Source: Janthinobacterium sp. TND4EL3
GTDB taxonomy: Bacteria > Pseudomonadota > Gammaproteobacteria > Burkholderiales > Burkholderiaceae_D
Length of the DNA: 64,000 nt
Direction of reading: 5' to 3'
Assembly (NCBI RefSeq): GCF_900156175.1
Contig: NZ_FTMV01000006.1
Location: forward strand, 217,643-281,642
The notes beneath the pieces are model-generated. The model had not been told where the DNA came from, did no database searches, and saw only the letters and a list, made by a program, of their open reading frames with translations. Positions 27,450-36,621 of this stretch are shown piece by piece (position 1 is the stretch's first letter; each line of letters opens with the position of its first letter). The position numbers and the translations under genes were made by a program.

Positions 27450-28378
27450 AGGGCTTCTTCCCCGGCCATGGCGCGGTCGATGTCGGCGCGCGTCAGGTCG
27501 GGCGCCAGCTGCAAAATGAATTCATAGGCATACGAGCGCAGGTAGGCGCCGCGGCGCACGGCCAGGCGCGTCGTATTCGTGGCGAACAGGTGCGACGCTT
27601 CCACGGCCCGCAGCCCCTTGTCGCGGCCATGGTCGAAGGCCATCGAGGCGACGATGCCCACGCCCAGGCCCAGCGCCACGTATTGCTTGATGACGTCAGA
27701 ATCCATGGCCGTCAGGATGATGTCGGTGGCCACGCCCGCCTTGGCGAAGGCGTCGTCGATATGGCCGCGCCCCGTAAAACCCTTGTCATAGGTAATCAGC
27801 GGATACTTGGCCAGGTCTTCCAGGCGGATCGGCGAGTGTTCGAGCAGCGGGTGGCCGTCCGGCACGACGATCAGGTGGCTCCAGCGGTAGCACGGGAAGG
27901 ACACGAGGTCGGGGAACTGGCTCAGGCCTTCCGTGGCGATGCCGATGTCGGTCTTGCCCGACAGCACCCATTCCGCGATGTGCTCGGGTGCGCTTTGTTG
28001 TAGCGCAATACGCACATCGGGATAGGCAGCGCGGAAACTCTGCACCACTTTCGGCAGCGCATAGCGCGCCTGCGTGTGCGTGGCCGCCACGGACAGGGTG
28101 CCGCTGGTCTGGCCGCTGTATTCGAGGCTGGCCTGCTGCAGGTTTTCCGCCTCGATCAAGAGGCGGTCGACGATCTTCAAAATGCCCTTGCCCGGCTCCG
28201 TCAAGCCCGTCAATCGCTTGCCGTTGCGCTCGAAAATCACCACGCCCAGCTCATCTTCCAGTTCGCGGATCTGCCGGCTCACGCCCGGCTGCGACGTGAA
28301 CAGGGCGTTGGCCACTTCCGTCAGGTTATAGCCGCGGCGGGCCGCTTCGCGGATCGAACGCAGTTGTTGAAAGTTCAT
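27446..28378 (-). CDS. cysB: LysR-type regulator of sulfur assimilation, CysB family
   Basis: A 310-residue LysR-type activator of sulfate uptake and reduction genes; the CysB family responds to N-acetylserine or sulfate. The N-terminal HTH is MNFQQLRSIREAARRGYNLT plus QPGVSRQIRELEDELG (to about residue 60), and the effector domain runs from about 90, with the TTHTQARY-like stretch VAATHTQARYALP. It lies 12 bp downstream of cysA in the same direction, so it closes a cysTWA-cysB operon. It should control cysT and probably sbp. Confidence 0.93.
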   Translation of the reverse strand: MNFQQLRSIREAARRGYNLTEVANALFTSQPGVSRQIRELEDELGVVIFERNGKRLTGLTEPGKGILKIVDRLLIEAENLQQASLEYSGQTSGTLSVAATHTQARYALPKVVQSFRAAYPDVRIALQQSAPEHIAEWVLSGKTDIGIATEGLSQFPDLVSFPCYRWSHLIVVPDGHPLLEHSPIRLEDLAKYPLITYDKGFTGRGHIDDAFAKAGVATDIILTAMDSDVIKQYVALGLGVGIVASMAFDHGRDKGLRAVEASHLFATNTTRLAVRRGAYLRSYAYEFILQLAPDLTRADIDRAMAGEEAL

Positions 28379-28390
28379 GGCTATCCTGTA

Positions 28391-29461
28391 TCAAGTTCGG
28401 GTGGGTTCAACAAAGACGTGGAGGCGTTTCGGACGGACAACTAATGTCTCGCCCTCCTTCAGCTGCAGATGGCTGAAACGCTCATTCGACATCACCGCTT
28501 CGATCAGTTCGCTGTTATCGACGCGCTGCAAGTCCAGCTGGGCCAGCGGGCCGATCGCATGGGCGCGGCTCAGTTTCACGACGATGCCTTCGGCGCCCTG
28601 CGTGTAACGGTCGATTTCCAGGTCGTGCGGACGCACATAGGCCGTGCCCTTGCTGTCACTCACGCCCGCATAATCGGGCACCTCGAAGCTGGCGTCGCCG
28701 GTGGCCATCACGCCGTCATGCACGCGTCCATGGAACAGGTTGACGTTGCCGAGGAAGCCGTAGACGAAGGGCGAGGCCGGATGGTTGTAGACTTGCTCCG
28801 GGGAACCGAGTTGCTCGACCGTGCCCTTGTTCATCAGCACCACCTGGTCGGCCACTTCCAGCGCCTCTTCCTGGTCATGCGTGACAAAAATGCTGGTGAC
28901 GTGCAAGTCGTCATGCAGGCGGCGCAGCCAGCGGCGCAATTCCTTGCGCACCTTGGCGTCGAGCGCGCCGAACGGTTCGTCGAGCAGCAGCACGCGCGGC
29001 TCGACGGCCAGGGCGCGGGCCAGGGCGATGCGCTGGCGTTGTCCGCCCGACAGCTGCGGCGGATAGCGGTCGGCCAGCCAGTCCAGCTGCACCAGTTCCA
29101 GCAAATCTTTGACTTTACGGCGGATCTGGTCTTCCGACGGGCGCTCGCTGCGCGATTTCACGCGCAAGCCAAAGGCCACGTTTTCGAAGACCGTCATGTG
29201 CTTGAACAGCGCATAGTGTTGAAACACGAAACCGACCTGGCGTTCGCGCACGTGGCGGTTCGACGCGTCTTCCGCATCGAGCAGCACCTGGCCGCTGTCC
29301 GGATGTTCCAGACCGGCAATAATGCGCAGCAAGGTTGTTTTACCGCAACCCGACGGGCCCAGCAGGGCCGTCAGTTCGCCGGCGGGAAAGTCCAGCGAGA
29401 TATTGTCGAGGGCGACGAAATCGCCGAAGCGCTTGTGGATGTTCTTAACTGCGATGGTCAT
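28391..29461 (-). CDS. cysA: Sulfate/thiosulfate ABC transporter, ATP-binding protein
   Basis: The ATPase of the sulfate importer, 356 residues. Walker [10 protein letters not shown] is at 35-43, the signature LSGGQRQR near 134-141, Walker [12 protein letters not shown] near 154-164, and the H-loop in VTHDQEEAL. The C-terminal regulatory domain (from about 240) is the TOBE type seen in CysA. It starts one base after the cysW stop and works with CysT and CysW in the inner membrane and with the sulfate-binding protein encoded at 32811. Confidence 0.97.
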   Translation of the reverse strand: MTIAVKNIHKRFGDFVALDNISLDFPAGELTALLGPSGCGKTTLLRIIAGLEHPDSGQVLLDAEDASNRHVRERQVGFVFQHYALFKHMTVFENVAFGLRVKSRSERPSEDQIRRKVKDLLELVQLDWLADRYPPQLSGGQRQRIALARALAVEPRVLLLDEPFGALDAKVRKELRRWLRRLHDDLHVTSIFVTHDQEEALEVADQVVLMNKGTVEQLGSPEQVYNHPASPFVYGFLGNVNLFHGRVHDGVMATGDASFEVPDYAGVSDSKGTAYVRPHDLEIDRYTQGAEGIVVKLSRAHAIGPLAQLDLQRVDNSELIEAVMSNERFSHLQLKEGETLVVRPKRLHVFVEPTRT

Positions 29462-29462
29462 A

Positions 29463-30389
29463 TCAGTGCTCCGTGGAACGTAAGGCGGAATCGTCGGCGT
29501 CGCTCTCGTTCAAACGCCACTCAATGAAGGCTTTCAGGGCCAGGGTCACCAGCGCCAGCAGGGCCAGCAGCGAGGCGACGGCAAACGCGGCGGCGAAGTT
29601 GTACTCGTTGTACAGAATCTCCACTTGCAGCGGCATGGTGTTGGTTTCGCCGCGGATATGGCCGGAGACCACCGAGACAGCGCCGAACTCGCCCATGGCG
29701 CGGGCATTACACAGGATCACGCCATACAGCAGACCCCACTTGATATTTGGCAAGGTGACTCTGCGGAAAGTGTTCCAGCCCGACGCGCCCAGCACGATGG
29801 CGGCCTCTTCCTCCTCGCTGCCCTGCGACTGCATCAGCGGGATCAGTTCGCGCGCCACGAAGGGGAAGGTAATGAAGATGGTGGCCAGCACGATGCCGGG
29901 CACAGCAAACAAAATCTTGATGTCGTGCGCCTGCAGCCACGGGCCGAACCAGCCCTGGGCGCCGAACATCAGCACGTAGATCAGGCCGGAAATCACGGGC
30001 GAGACGGAAAACGGCAAGTCGATCAGGGTCAGCAGGATGCTCTTGCCGCGGAACTCGAACTTGGCGATGCACCACGAAGCGGCCACGCCAAAGACCAGGT
30101 TCAGCGGCACGGCAATGGCGGCCGTGATCAATGTCAATTTAATGGCGGAAATCGCATCCGGGTCGATGATGGCGGCGATATACGCTTCCCAGCCCTTCTT
30201 GAACGCTTCCGCGAACACGGCCACCAGGGGCACGATGAGGAAAGCCGTCAAAAACAGCAGGGCGATGCTGATCAATACCGTGCGCACCCACAGCGGTTCC
30301 AGCACCACGGGGCCGACATTCGGCTCGAAGCGGCGCACTGTTGGCGGCGCAGTGTCCACGCCAGCGGCGGCAGTCGTATTCGTACTCAT
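29463..30389 (-). CDS. cysW: Sulfate ABC transporter permease
   Basis: A 308-residue inner-membrane permease with six hydrophobic segments and the EAA loop ([17 protein letters not shown]) that contacts CysA. ATG 30389 is chosen because it overlaps the cysT stop (ATGA); a start at 30416 would add nine residues and overlap cysT by 31 bases. It forms the heterodimeric channel with CysT. Confidence 0.96.
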   Translation of the reverse strand: MSTNTTAAAGVDTAPPTVRRFEPNVGPVVLEPLWVRTVLISIALLFLTAFLIVPLVAVFAEAFKKGWEAYIAAIIDPDAISAIKLTLITAAIAVPLNLVFGVAASWCIAKFEFRGKSILLTLIDLPFSVSPVISGLIYVLMFGAQGWFGPWLQAHDIKILFAVPGIVLATIFITFPFVARELIPLMQSQGSEEEEAAIVLGASGWNTFRRVTLPNIKWGLLYGVILCNARAMGEFGAVSVVSGHIRGETNTMPLQVEILYNEYNFAAAFAVASLLALLALVTLALKAFIEWRLNESDADDSALRSTEH

Positions 30390-31249
30390 GATTTCTTCGC
30401 CTTTCCGCGCGTCCATGCTTGCAGCAGGTTAATCGTCAATAACAGCAGGAAAGACACCACCAGCATCACCACGGCGATGGCCGTGGCGCCCGCGTAATCG
30501 TATTGCTCCAGCTTGGTAATAATGAACAGCGGCGTGATTTCCGACACCATCGGCATATTGCCGGCGATAAAGATCACGGAACCGTACTCGCCCGTGGCGC
30601 GGGCAAAGGCCAGCGCAAAGCCCGTCAGCAACGATGGCAGAATCGTGGGGAAAATGACGCGGATAAACGTTTGCAGCGAGGAAGCGCCAAGGCTGGCGGC
30701 CGCCTCTTCCAGTTCCTTTTCCGCGTCTTCCAGCACCGGCTGCACGGTGCGCACGACGAAGGGCAAGCCGATGAAGGTCAGCGCCACCACCACGCCCAGC
30801 GGCGTGAACGCCACCTTGATGCCCAGCACGCCTTCGATGAACTGGCCGAACCAGCCGTTCGACGAATACAAAGCCGTCAGGGTGATGCCGGCCACGGCCG
30901 TCGGCAAGGCGAACGGCAAGTCGACGAGCGCGTCGATGATGCGCTTGCCGGGGAACTTGTAGCGCACCAGCACCCAGGCCAGGATGCCGCCGAACACGAC
31001 ATTCAACAGGGCGGCGATCAGCGAGGCGCCGAACGTCAGGCGGTATGAGGCCATCACGCGCTCGGACGTGACGGCGCTGAAGAAGGCGTCCCATGTCATG
31101 GTGAAGGTTTTCAGGAACACCGACGACAGCGGGATGAGGACGATCAAGGCCAGGTAAAAGAGCGTGAAGCCCAGTGACAGCTTAAACCCCGGCATGACCC
31201 GAAACGGCGCTCCGCGCGCCTTGGGCGGCGCTAGTGTTGCTTCAGACAT
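30386..31249 (-). CDS. cysT: Sulfate ABC transporter permease
   Basis: A 287-residue inner-membrane permease, first gene of the cysTWA-cysB operon. The conserved [20 protein letters not shown] and the EAA loop ([17 protein letters not shown]) are present. It partners CysW. The promoter should lie in the AT-rich stretch 31260-31330; the region further out holds a terminator and a hairpin repeat that insulate it from the peroxiredoxin gene. Confidence 0.96.
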   Translation of the reverse strand: MSEATLAPPKARGAPFRVMPGFKLSLGFTLFYLALIVLIPLSSVFLKTFTMTWDAFFSAVTSERVMASYRLTFGASLIAALLNVVFGGILAWVLVRYKFPGKRIIDALVDLPFALPTAVAGITLTALYSSNGWFGQFIEGVLGIKVAFTPLGVVVALTFIGLPFVVRTVQPVLEDAEKELEEAAASLGASSLQTFIRVIFPTILPSLLTGFALAFARATGEYGSVIFIAGNMPMVSEITPLFIITKLEQYDYAGATAIAVVMLVVSFLLLLTINLLQAWTRGKAKKS

Positions 31250-31378
31250 GGAAACCCCTTCTTATTACATTTTTGAGTTATAGGGCGCAATAATCACATG
31301 CAATCGTTATAAAAAGAACTAACCATTTCTCATTTGCTTAGATGGATTTTGCATACTTGCCGGCAGAATCTATGGGCG

Positions 31379-31410
31379 AAAAAAAACGCACCGGCGAGGT
31401 GCGTTTTTTA
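31379..31410. terminator. Bidirectional terminator between peroxiredoxin gene and cysT
   Basis: Stem AAAAAACGCACC with GGTGCGTTTTTT around a GGCGA loop, with A- and T-runs on both sides, so it can stop transcription in either direction. Confidence 0.88.
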
Positions 31411-31430
31411 GGAACAAGAGTGCCGAATAA

Positions 31431-31505
31431 AACGTTCAGGGCTAGGCGCGTTGCCGAAGACAGTACGAGTGTACGGCGAGGCAATGCAACAACGCCATGG
31501 ACGTT
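31431..31505. repeat. Hairpin repeat family B, copy 1
   Basis: A 75-bp imperfect palindrome that matches 35280-35355 with shared blocks GTTCAGGGC, CGAAGACAGTACG and GTACGGCGAG. Outer arms are AACGTTCAGGGC and GCCATGGACGTT. Where the arms differ from copy 2, both sides tend to change together (C-G here, T-A there at arm position 3; TGCC/GGCA here, TAAC/GTTA there), which supports selection for pairing. It lies just downstream of the peroxiredoxin gene. Confidence 0.85.
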
Positions 31506-31517
31506 TTTTCGGTGCTC

Positions 31518-32156
31518 TTACTTGTTGGGCTGTGGCGTCAAGCGCAAGTATGGCTTGGCGGCCGTAAAGCCCTTCGGATATTTCTGCTTGATCACCTCCG
31601 GGTCTTGCACGGTCAAGGGAATGATGACGTCGTCGCCGTCTTGCCAGTTGCCGGGCGTGGCCACCGTGTAGCCGTCCGTCAGTTGCAAGGCGTCGATGAC
31701 GCGCAGGATTTCATTGAAGTTGCGGCCCGTACTGAGCGGATACGTGAGGATCAGCCGCACTTTCTTGTTCGGGTCGATGATGAAGACGGAGCGCACGGTG
31801 GCCGTGACGGACTGTTCCGGATGGATCATGTCGTACAGCACCGACACTTTCTTGTCGACGTCGGCGATGATGGGGAAGCCCACGACCGTGTTTTGCGTCT
31901 CTTCGATATCCTTGATCCAGCTCTTGTGCGACTCGGCCGCGTCCACGGACAGGGCGATGGCCTTCACGTTGCGCTTGTCGAATTCCGGCTTGAGCTTGGC
32001 CGTCAGGCCCAGTTCCGTCGTGCACACGGGCGTAAAGTCGGCCGGGTGGGAAAACAGCACCACCCAGGAATTGCCCGCCCACTCGTGGAACTTGAGCGGG
32101 CCGATCGAGCTGTCTTGTTCAAAATCAGGGGCGACATCGCCCAGGCGTAAAGTCAT
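31518..32156 (-). CDS. 1-Cys peroxiredoxin, Prx6 type
   Basis: Thiol peroxidase of 212 residues. The peroxidatic Cys45 lies in the conserved PVCT motif (SHPADFTPVCTTEL), and no other cysteine occurs, so it is a true 1-Cys enzyme that needs an external thiol donor. The long C-terminal extension (TVATPGNWQDGDDVIIP, then FTAAKPYLRLTP) is typical of Prx6. ATG 32156 is chosen because it starts MTLRLGDVAPDF and follows an AAGGAGAT-like ribosome-binding site. It sits between the sulfate permease operon and sbp. Confidence 0.96.
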   Translation of the reverse strand: MTLRLGDVAPDFEQDSSIGPLKFHEWAGNSWVVLFSHPADFTPVCTTELGLTAKLKPEFDKRNVKAIALSVDAAESHKSWIKDIEETQNTVVGFPIIADVDKKVSVLYDMIHPEQSVTATVRSVFIIDPNKKVRLILTYPLSTGRNFNEILRVIDALQLTDGYTVATPGNWQDGDDVIIPLTVQDPEVIKQKYPKGFTAAKPYLRLTPQPNK

Positions 32157-32199
32157 CGTGATCTCCTTGAGAGGTTGTGTAGCGAAGATGTTCGTCGTA

Positions 32200-32766
32200 T
32201 CAGGCTGCCTGACGGTGACGTTTGTCGCTTTGCGCCAGATCAAACAGCGTTTGCAGTTGCGCCTGGCCGTAAATCCAGTCGCCCAGTCCCGATTCGGCAT
32301 TGATGTGGCCGAGTTCACCGCCATCAATATACTTGCAATTCCAGCGCCGCGCCCATTGCGTGGCGTGCTCGGCCGTCATCCACGGGTCCGTCCGGCTGGC
32401 GATCAGGATGCCGGGGCAAGGCAGCCGCTTTTGCGGCAAGGCCTTGGCCACGCCAAACTTGTCCGGGTCGGCCGGCCCCACCAGCAGCACGCCGGCCACG
32501 CCCTGCGGGTCGCGCGCCAGGCTGTGTGCCGTCGTCAGGCAGCCGAAGCTGTGGGCGACGATCAGGGTGGGGCGGCCATCCTGGCGCCGCACCTGGTCCA
32601 GCCGCGCCGACCAGGTGGCCAGGTCAGGAGCGTTCCAGTCGTCCTGCTCGACCCGCTCGAATTGCGGATACAGGCGCTGCCAGCGGCTCTGCCAGTGCTC
32701 GGGTCCGCTGTTATGCAAGCCCGGCACGATCAGTACGCGGTAATCGGAAAAGCTGCGCAGCGCCAT
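32200..32766 (-). CDS. Small alpha/beta hydrolase, RBBP9/YdeN family
   Basis: A 188-residue serine hydrolase. The nucleophile is Ser73 in AHSFG, and the catalytic His is in GGELGHINAESG near residue 160; the acid would be Asp in SRTDPW near 125. The N-terminal PGLHNSGPEHW motif identifies the RBBP9/YdeN family, whose natural substrates are unknown. It is in the same direction as the sulfate genes, 44 bp downstream of sbp and 43 bp upstream of the peroxiredoxin, so the three may be cotranscribed. Confidence 0.9.
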   Translation of the reverse strand: MALRSFSDYRVLIVPGLHNSGPEHWQSRWQRLYPQFERVEQDDWNAPDLATWSARLDQVRRQDGRPTLIVAHSFGCLTTAHSLARDPQGVAGVLLVGPADPDKFGVAKALPQKRLPCPGILIASRTDPWMTAEHATQWARRWNCKYIDGGELGHINAESGLGDWIYGQAQLQTLFDLAQSDKRHRQAA

Positions 32767-32810
32767 GATGTGTCCTTTTAGTAACGGTGTGGCAATCGTG
32801 CCATCCGGTA

Positions 32811-33815
32811 TTACTTAGGCTGGTAGATCTGGTCGAAGATGCCGCCGTCGGCAAAGTGCGCCTTCTGCGCGGCCGTCCAGCCGCCCGCCACCTGCTCGAT
32901 GGTGAACAGATTGACCTTGGCGAACTGCGACGCGTATTTCTTCGCTGCCTTGTCGGTTGCCGGACGGTAGTAGTTCTTGGCGATGATGTCTTGCGCCTCG
33001 TCCGTGTACAGATAGTTCAGGTAAGCCTCGGCCACCTTGCGCGTGCCATGCTTGTCGGCAAATTTGTCGACGACGGCGACGGGCGGCTCGGCCAGGATGC
33101 TGACGGACGGCGTGATGATGTCGAACTTGGTCGGCCCCAGTTCCTTGACGGCAAGATAAGCCTCGTTTTCCCAGGCGATCAGCACGTCGCCGATGCCGCG
33201 TTCGACGAAGGTGGTGGTGGCGCCGCGCGCGCCGGAATCGAGCACGGGCACGTTTTTATACAGTTTGCCGAGGAAATCCCTGGCCTTCGCTTCGTTGCCG
33301 CCCGGCTGGCGCAAGGCATAGCCCCAGGCTGCCAGATGGTTCCAGCGGGCGCCACCCGAGGTTTTCGGATTCGGCGTGATGACGGACACGCCCGGCTTGA
33401 TCAGGTCGTTCCAATCCTTGATGCCCTTCGGGTTGCCCTTGCGCACCAGGAAGACGATGGTCGAGGTGTACGGCGAGCTGTTGTGCGTCAGGCGCTTTTG
33501 CCAGTCGGCGGCCAGCAGCTTGTGCTCGGCCAGCGCGTCGATGTCGTAGGCCAGGGCCAGGGTCACCACGTCCGCTTCCAGGCCGTCGATGACGGCGCGC
33601 GCCTGCTTGCCGGAACCGCCGTGCGATTGCTTGATCTTGACGTTGTCGCCCGTCTTGCCTTTCCACTCCTTGGCAAACGCCGTGTTCACGTCCTGGTACA
33701 GCTCGCGCGTCGGGTCGTACGAGACGTTGAGCAGGGTGATATCGGCGGCCTGCGCCGTTTGCAGAACGGCAAACGCGCTGAGGGCGGCGGCAATGATGAT
33801 TTTTTTCGACAGCAT
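32811..33815 (-). CDS. sbp: Periplasmic sulfate-binding protein
   Basis: Delivers sulfate to the CysTWA importer. The 334-residue precursor has a signal peptide ([20 protein letters not shown], cut after AQA) and the hallmark [15 protein letters not shown] at the start of the mature protein, plus [17 protein letters not shown] and [20 protein letters not shown], which line the sulfate site. It is separated from cysT by two unrelated genes and is expressed from its own promoter. An inverted repeat lies 85-103 bp upstream. Confidence 0.96.
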   Translation of the reverse strand: MLSKKIIIAAALSAFAVLQTAQAADITLLNVSYDPTRELYQDVNTAFAKEWKGKTGDNVKIKQSHGGSGKQARAVIDGLEADVVTLALAYDIDALAEHKLLAADWQKRLTHNSSPYTSTIVFLVRKGNPKGIKDWNDLIKPGVSVITPNPKTSGGARWNHLAAWGYALRQPGGNEAKARDFLGKLYKNVPVLDSGARGATTTFVERGIGDVLIAWENEAYLAVKELGPTKFDIITPSVSILAEPPVAVVDKFADKHGTRKVAEAYLNYLYTDEAQDIIAKNYYRPATDKAAKKYASQFAKVNLFTIEQVAGGWTAAQKAHFADGGIFDQIYQPK

Positions 33816-33899
33816 CTAAGATCCCCGTATGGTTGAACTTTCAGAGCCACCAGATTACGGCGCCGCAGCCGCAAAGAGAACGAAGCGTTTCGCCGTTCG

Positions 33900-33918
33900 A
33901 TATGCGATTTTCGCATAT
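33900..33918. promoter_or_regulatory. Candidate operator upstream of sbp
   Basis: A perfect inverted repeat: ATATGCGA (33900-33907), three bases, TCGCATAT (33911-33918). On the minus strand it lies 85 bp upstream of the sbp start and 28 bp after the dgkA stop. It has no T-run after it, so a regulatory site (for CysB or a similar factor) is likelier than a terminator. Confidence 0.5.
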
Positions 33919-33945
33919 GGACGGAGCACAACGGGGGTAAAGCGG

Positions 33946-34329
33946 TTAATAGAAGCGGTTGAAGAGGACGACGGCCCAGGTGGCGAAGGCCAGGATGCAG
34001 GTCAGCAGCACGGCGGCGCTGCCGAAGTCCTTGGCGTTCTTCGACAGCGGATGGCGTTCCAGCGAAATGCGGTCGACCACGGCTTCCAGCGCGGAATTGA
34101 TCAGTTCGACGATCAGCACCAGCAGCAGCACGCCGATCAGCACCAGTTTTTCAAACGCGGAAATGCGCAGCAGCAAGGCGATCACCGTGCCGACGACGAA
34201 CAAACCCAGTTCCTGGCGGAACGCGTGTTCATGGCGCCAGGCCGCCTTCAAGCCGTCGAGCGAATAAAAAAAGGCGGAAAAAATCCGTTTCAGGCCGCTT
34301 TTACTCTTGAATTCATTTACAGGTTGCAT
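33946..34329 (-). CDS. dgkA: Diacylglycerol kinase
   Basis: Small integral-membrane kinase that recycles diacylglycerol to phosphatidic acid. The 127-residue protein has the N-terminal amphipathic helix (GLKRIFSAFFYSLDGLKAA), three membrane segments and the conserved EHAFRQEL and ELINSALEAVVDR motifs with the catalytic and metal-binding glutamates. It stands alone between sbp and a divergent IclR regulator. Confidence 0.95.
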   Translation of the reverse strand: MQPVNEFKSKSGLKRIFSAFFYSLDGLKAAWRHEHAFRQELGLFVVGTVIALLLRISAFEKLVLIGVLLLVLIVELINSALEAVVDRISLERHPLSKNAKDFGSAAVLLTCILAFATWAVVLFNRFY

Positions 34330-34483
34330 AGTTTTCCATGGTTCAAAGCCTATCCGGTGCCCCCATTATGACGGGCGGCGTAGGGATTGTGACAATTTAA
34401 TCGCTTTATATCTCGGAACATTTCACTATTTTTTCACATCATGGTATAAAGAAGGATGAATACTGCATTGCACCAAATCCATC

Positions 34484-35263
34484 ATGAAAATTGAACCGGT
34501 CGCAGCCCCGAAGACGACGATCCAGGTCATCGAACGCATGGTCGCCCTGCTCGACGCCCTGGCCAAATATTCCGACCCTGTCAGCCTGAAGGAATTGTCC
34601 AAAGTGTCCGGCCTGCACCCCTCGACGGCGCACCGCATCCTCAACGACATGGTGCTCACGCGCTTCGTCGACCGCATCGAGCCGGGCACCTACCGCCTGG
34701 GCATGCGCCTGCTGGAACTGGGCAATGTGGTGAAAAGCCGCCTCAGCGTGCGCGAAGCGGCGCTGGACTTCATGCGCCAGTTGCACAAGAAAACCCAGCA
34801 AACGATCAACCTGTCCGTGCGCCAGGGCGACGAGATCGTCTACATCGACCGCGCCTTTTCCGAGCGCTCGGGCATGCAGGTGGTGCGCGCCATCGGCGGC
34901 CGCGGCCCGCTGCACCTGACCTCGACAGGTAAATTATTCCTCTCCGTCGACGAGCCGAAAGCCATCCGCGCCTACGCCACGCGCACGGGCCTGGCCGGGC
35001 ACAACAAGAATTCCATCACGGATCTGCAAAAGCTGGAGCGCGAGCTGAGCCTGGTGCGCGAACGCGGCTATGCGCGCGACAATGAAGAGCTGGAACTGGG
35101 CGTGCGCTGCATGGCCGCCGGCATCCGCGACGACTCGGGCAAGCTGATCGCCGGCCTGTCGATCTCCGCCCCGGCCGACCGCCTGCAGGATGAGTGGCTG
35201 GTGGACCTGGTGGAAACGGCGAACCAGATTTCCGTCACCCTGGGATTCATTCCCCAAGACTGA
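34484..35263 (+). CDS. IclR family transcriptional regulator
   Basis: A 259-residue regulator. The winged helix-turn-helix occupies about residues 10-70 (SLKELSKVSGLHPSTAHRIL), and the IclR effector domain follows (from about 80, with GGRGPLHLTSTGKLFL and RERGYARDNEELELGVRCMA). The target genes are not evident: no catabolic operon is adjacent. The gene is divergent from dgkA and ends 17 bp before hairpin repeat B2. Confidence 0.93.
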   Translation: MKIEPVAAPKTTIQVIERMVALLDALAKYSDPVSLKELSKVSGLHPSTAHRILNDMVLTRFVDRIEPGTYRLGMRLLELGNVVKSRLSVREAALDFMRQLHKKTQQTINLSVRQGDEIVYIDRAFSERSGMQVVRAIGGRGPLHLTSTGKLFLSVDEPKAIRAYATRTGLAGHNKNSITDLQKLERELSLVRERGYARDNEELELGVRCMAAGIRDDSGKLIAGLSISAPADRLQDEWLVDLVETANQISVTLGFIPQD

Positions 35264-35279
35264 AGCACTGCCGTATAAA

Positions 35280-35355
35280 AATGTTCAGGGCAAGGCGCAC
35301 TAACGAAGACAGTACGCCCAGTACGGCGAGTTAGTGCAACGCAGCCCTGGACATT
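35280..35355. repeat. Hairpin repeat family B, copy 2
   Basis: A 76-bp near-perfect palindrome homologous to 31431-31505. The outer arms AATGTTCAGGGC and GCCCTGGACATT pair at 11 of 12 positions, and the inner arms CACTAAC and GTTAGTG pair fully. It lies between the convergent IclR and PBP7-type genes and could serve as a terminator for both, although it lacks long T-runs. Confidence 0.85.
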
Positions 35356-35370
35356 CGCATTGAAACTTAA

Positions 35371-36444
35371 TCAGCCGCCGGGCAGGCTCATGTGGGCGGG
35401 TTTGAGTGCCTCCAGCCACTTGCGCATGCGTCCCGCGTCGGCCGTGCGCGACTGTTTCCCCTTGGAATCGAGGAAGACCATGATCACGGCCCGTCCTTCG
35501 ATGACGGCCTGCATCATCAGGCAGCGCCCCGCCTCGTTGATGAAACCCGTCTTTTGCAAGCCGATCTCCCAGCCCGGATTGGCCACCAGGTGATTCGTAT
35601 TGCCAAATTGCATGGGCTGGCCGCTCGCTTCGACGATGGCTTTCGGGTCCGTCGAGTACTCGCGCAGCAGCGGATGGCGGAAGGCGGCCATGGCCAGCTT
35701 GCCCAGGTCGCGCGCGCTGGCCACGTTCATTTTCGACAAGCCGCTGGAATCGACGTAATGCGTATCCATCATGCCCAGCTGGCGCGCCTTGCTGTTCATG
35801 GCGTCGACAAAGGCGGGCAAGCCGCCCGGATAATTGCGGCCCAGGGCCGAGGCGGCGCGGTTTTCCGAGCTCATCAGGGCGATATGCAGCATATTTCCGC
35901 GCGTCAATTGCGAGCCCACTTTCAGCCGTGAGCTGCTGAACTTGGCGCGGTCGACGTCCTCGTCCGTGATCGTCAGCAACTCATCCATGTCCTGGTGCGC
36001 TTCGACCACCACCAGGCCCGTCATCATCTTGGTGATGGAGGCGATGGGCAGGGCCACATTGGAATTCTTTTCAAACAACACTTCCGAGTTGGCCTGGTCC
36101 AGCACCAGCGCCACGCTCGATTTCAAGTCAAGCGGATCGCGCGTCAGGTTCAGGCCCGCCAGGTCGCCCATGGTGGGCATCGGGGCGGCCATGGGCACGG
36201 CCACGCTGCTCACTTTCTGATAGATGACCTTGCGCTTGCCGCGCACCATGACGACGCGGCGCACGGTCTTTTCGCGTGGCGCAGCCGTCGCGCCCTTGCG
36301 CAGCACGACCTTGACTTTCTTGGTGTTGTGTTTCTTGGAGGCTGAGGATTTGCCATTCGCGTCCCTGGCGTGCACGGCCGCAGCCGGCGCCAGCGCAAAC
36401 AGCAGGGAAGCCAGGACACCCAGCGCAAGTTTAAACTTAGCCAT
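35371..36444 (-). CDS. pbpG: D-alanyl-D-alanine endopeptidase, PBP7 type
   Basis: Periplasmic low-molecular-weight penicillin-binding protein that cleaves DD-crosslinks in peptidoglycan. All three active-site motifs are present: SITK at 136-139, SEN at 193-195 and KTG at 298-300. A signal peptide covers the first 25 or so residues, and a basic, lysine-rich stretch (about 31-72) precedes the catalytic domain, longer than in enteric PBP7. The 357-residue length is otherwise normal. Confidence 0.93.
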   Translation of the reverse strand: MAKFKLALGVLASLLFALAPAAAVHARDANGKSSASKKHNTKKVKVVLRKGATAAPREKTVRRVVMVRGKRKVIYQKVSSVAVPMAAPMPTMGDLAGLNLTRDPLDLKSSVALVLDQANSEVLFEKNSNVALPIASITKMMTGLVVVEAHQDMDELLTITDEDVDRAKFSSSRLKVGSQLTRGNMLHIALMSSENRAASALGRNYPGGLPAFVDAMNSKARQLGMMDTHYVDSSGLSKMNVASARDLGKLAMAAFRHPLLREYSTDPKAIVEASGQPMQFGNTNHLVANPGWEIGLQKTGFINEAGRCLMMQAVIEGRAVIMVFLDSKGKQSRTADAGRMRKWLEALKPAHMSLPGG

Positions 36445-36621
36445 TCGATAATTCCCCGTGAAGCTGTTGCCTTATTGCAGTGTAGCGAAATGCAGAGTAA
36501 TCGCAAGCCCATTTAACAGTTGGGACATTATTTATTGCGGCAATGAAAGACAAATCGTTGGCGTTCCGCAAACAAGCTCATCCTTAATCCGGCATTTACT
36601 TGTGCATACCGCTATGCATGA

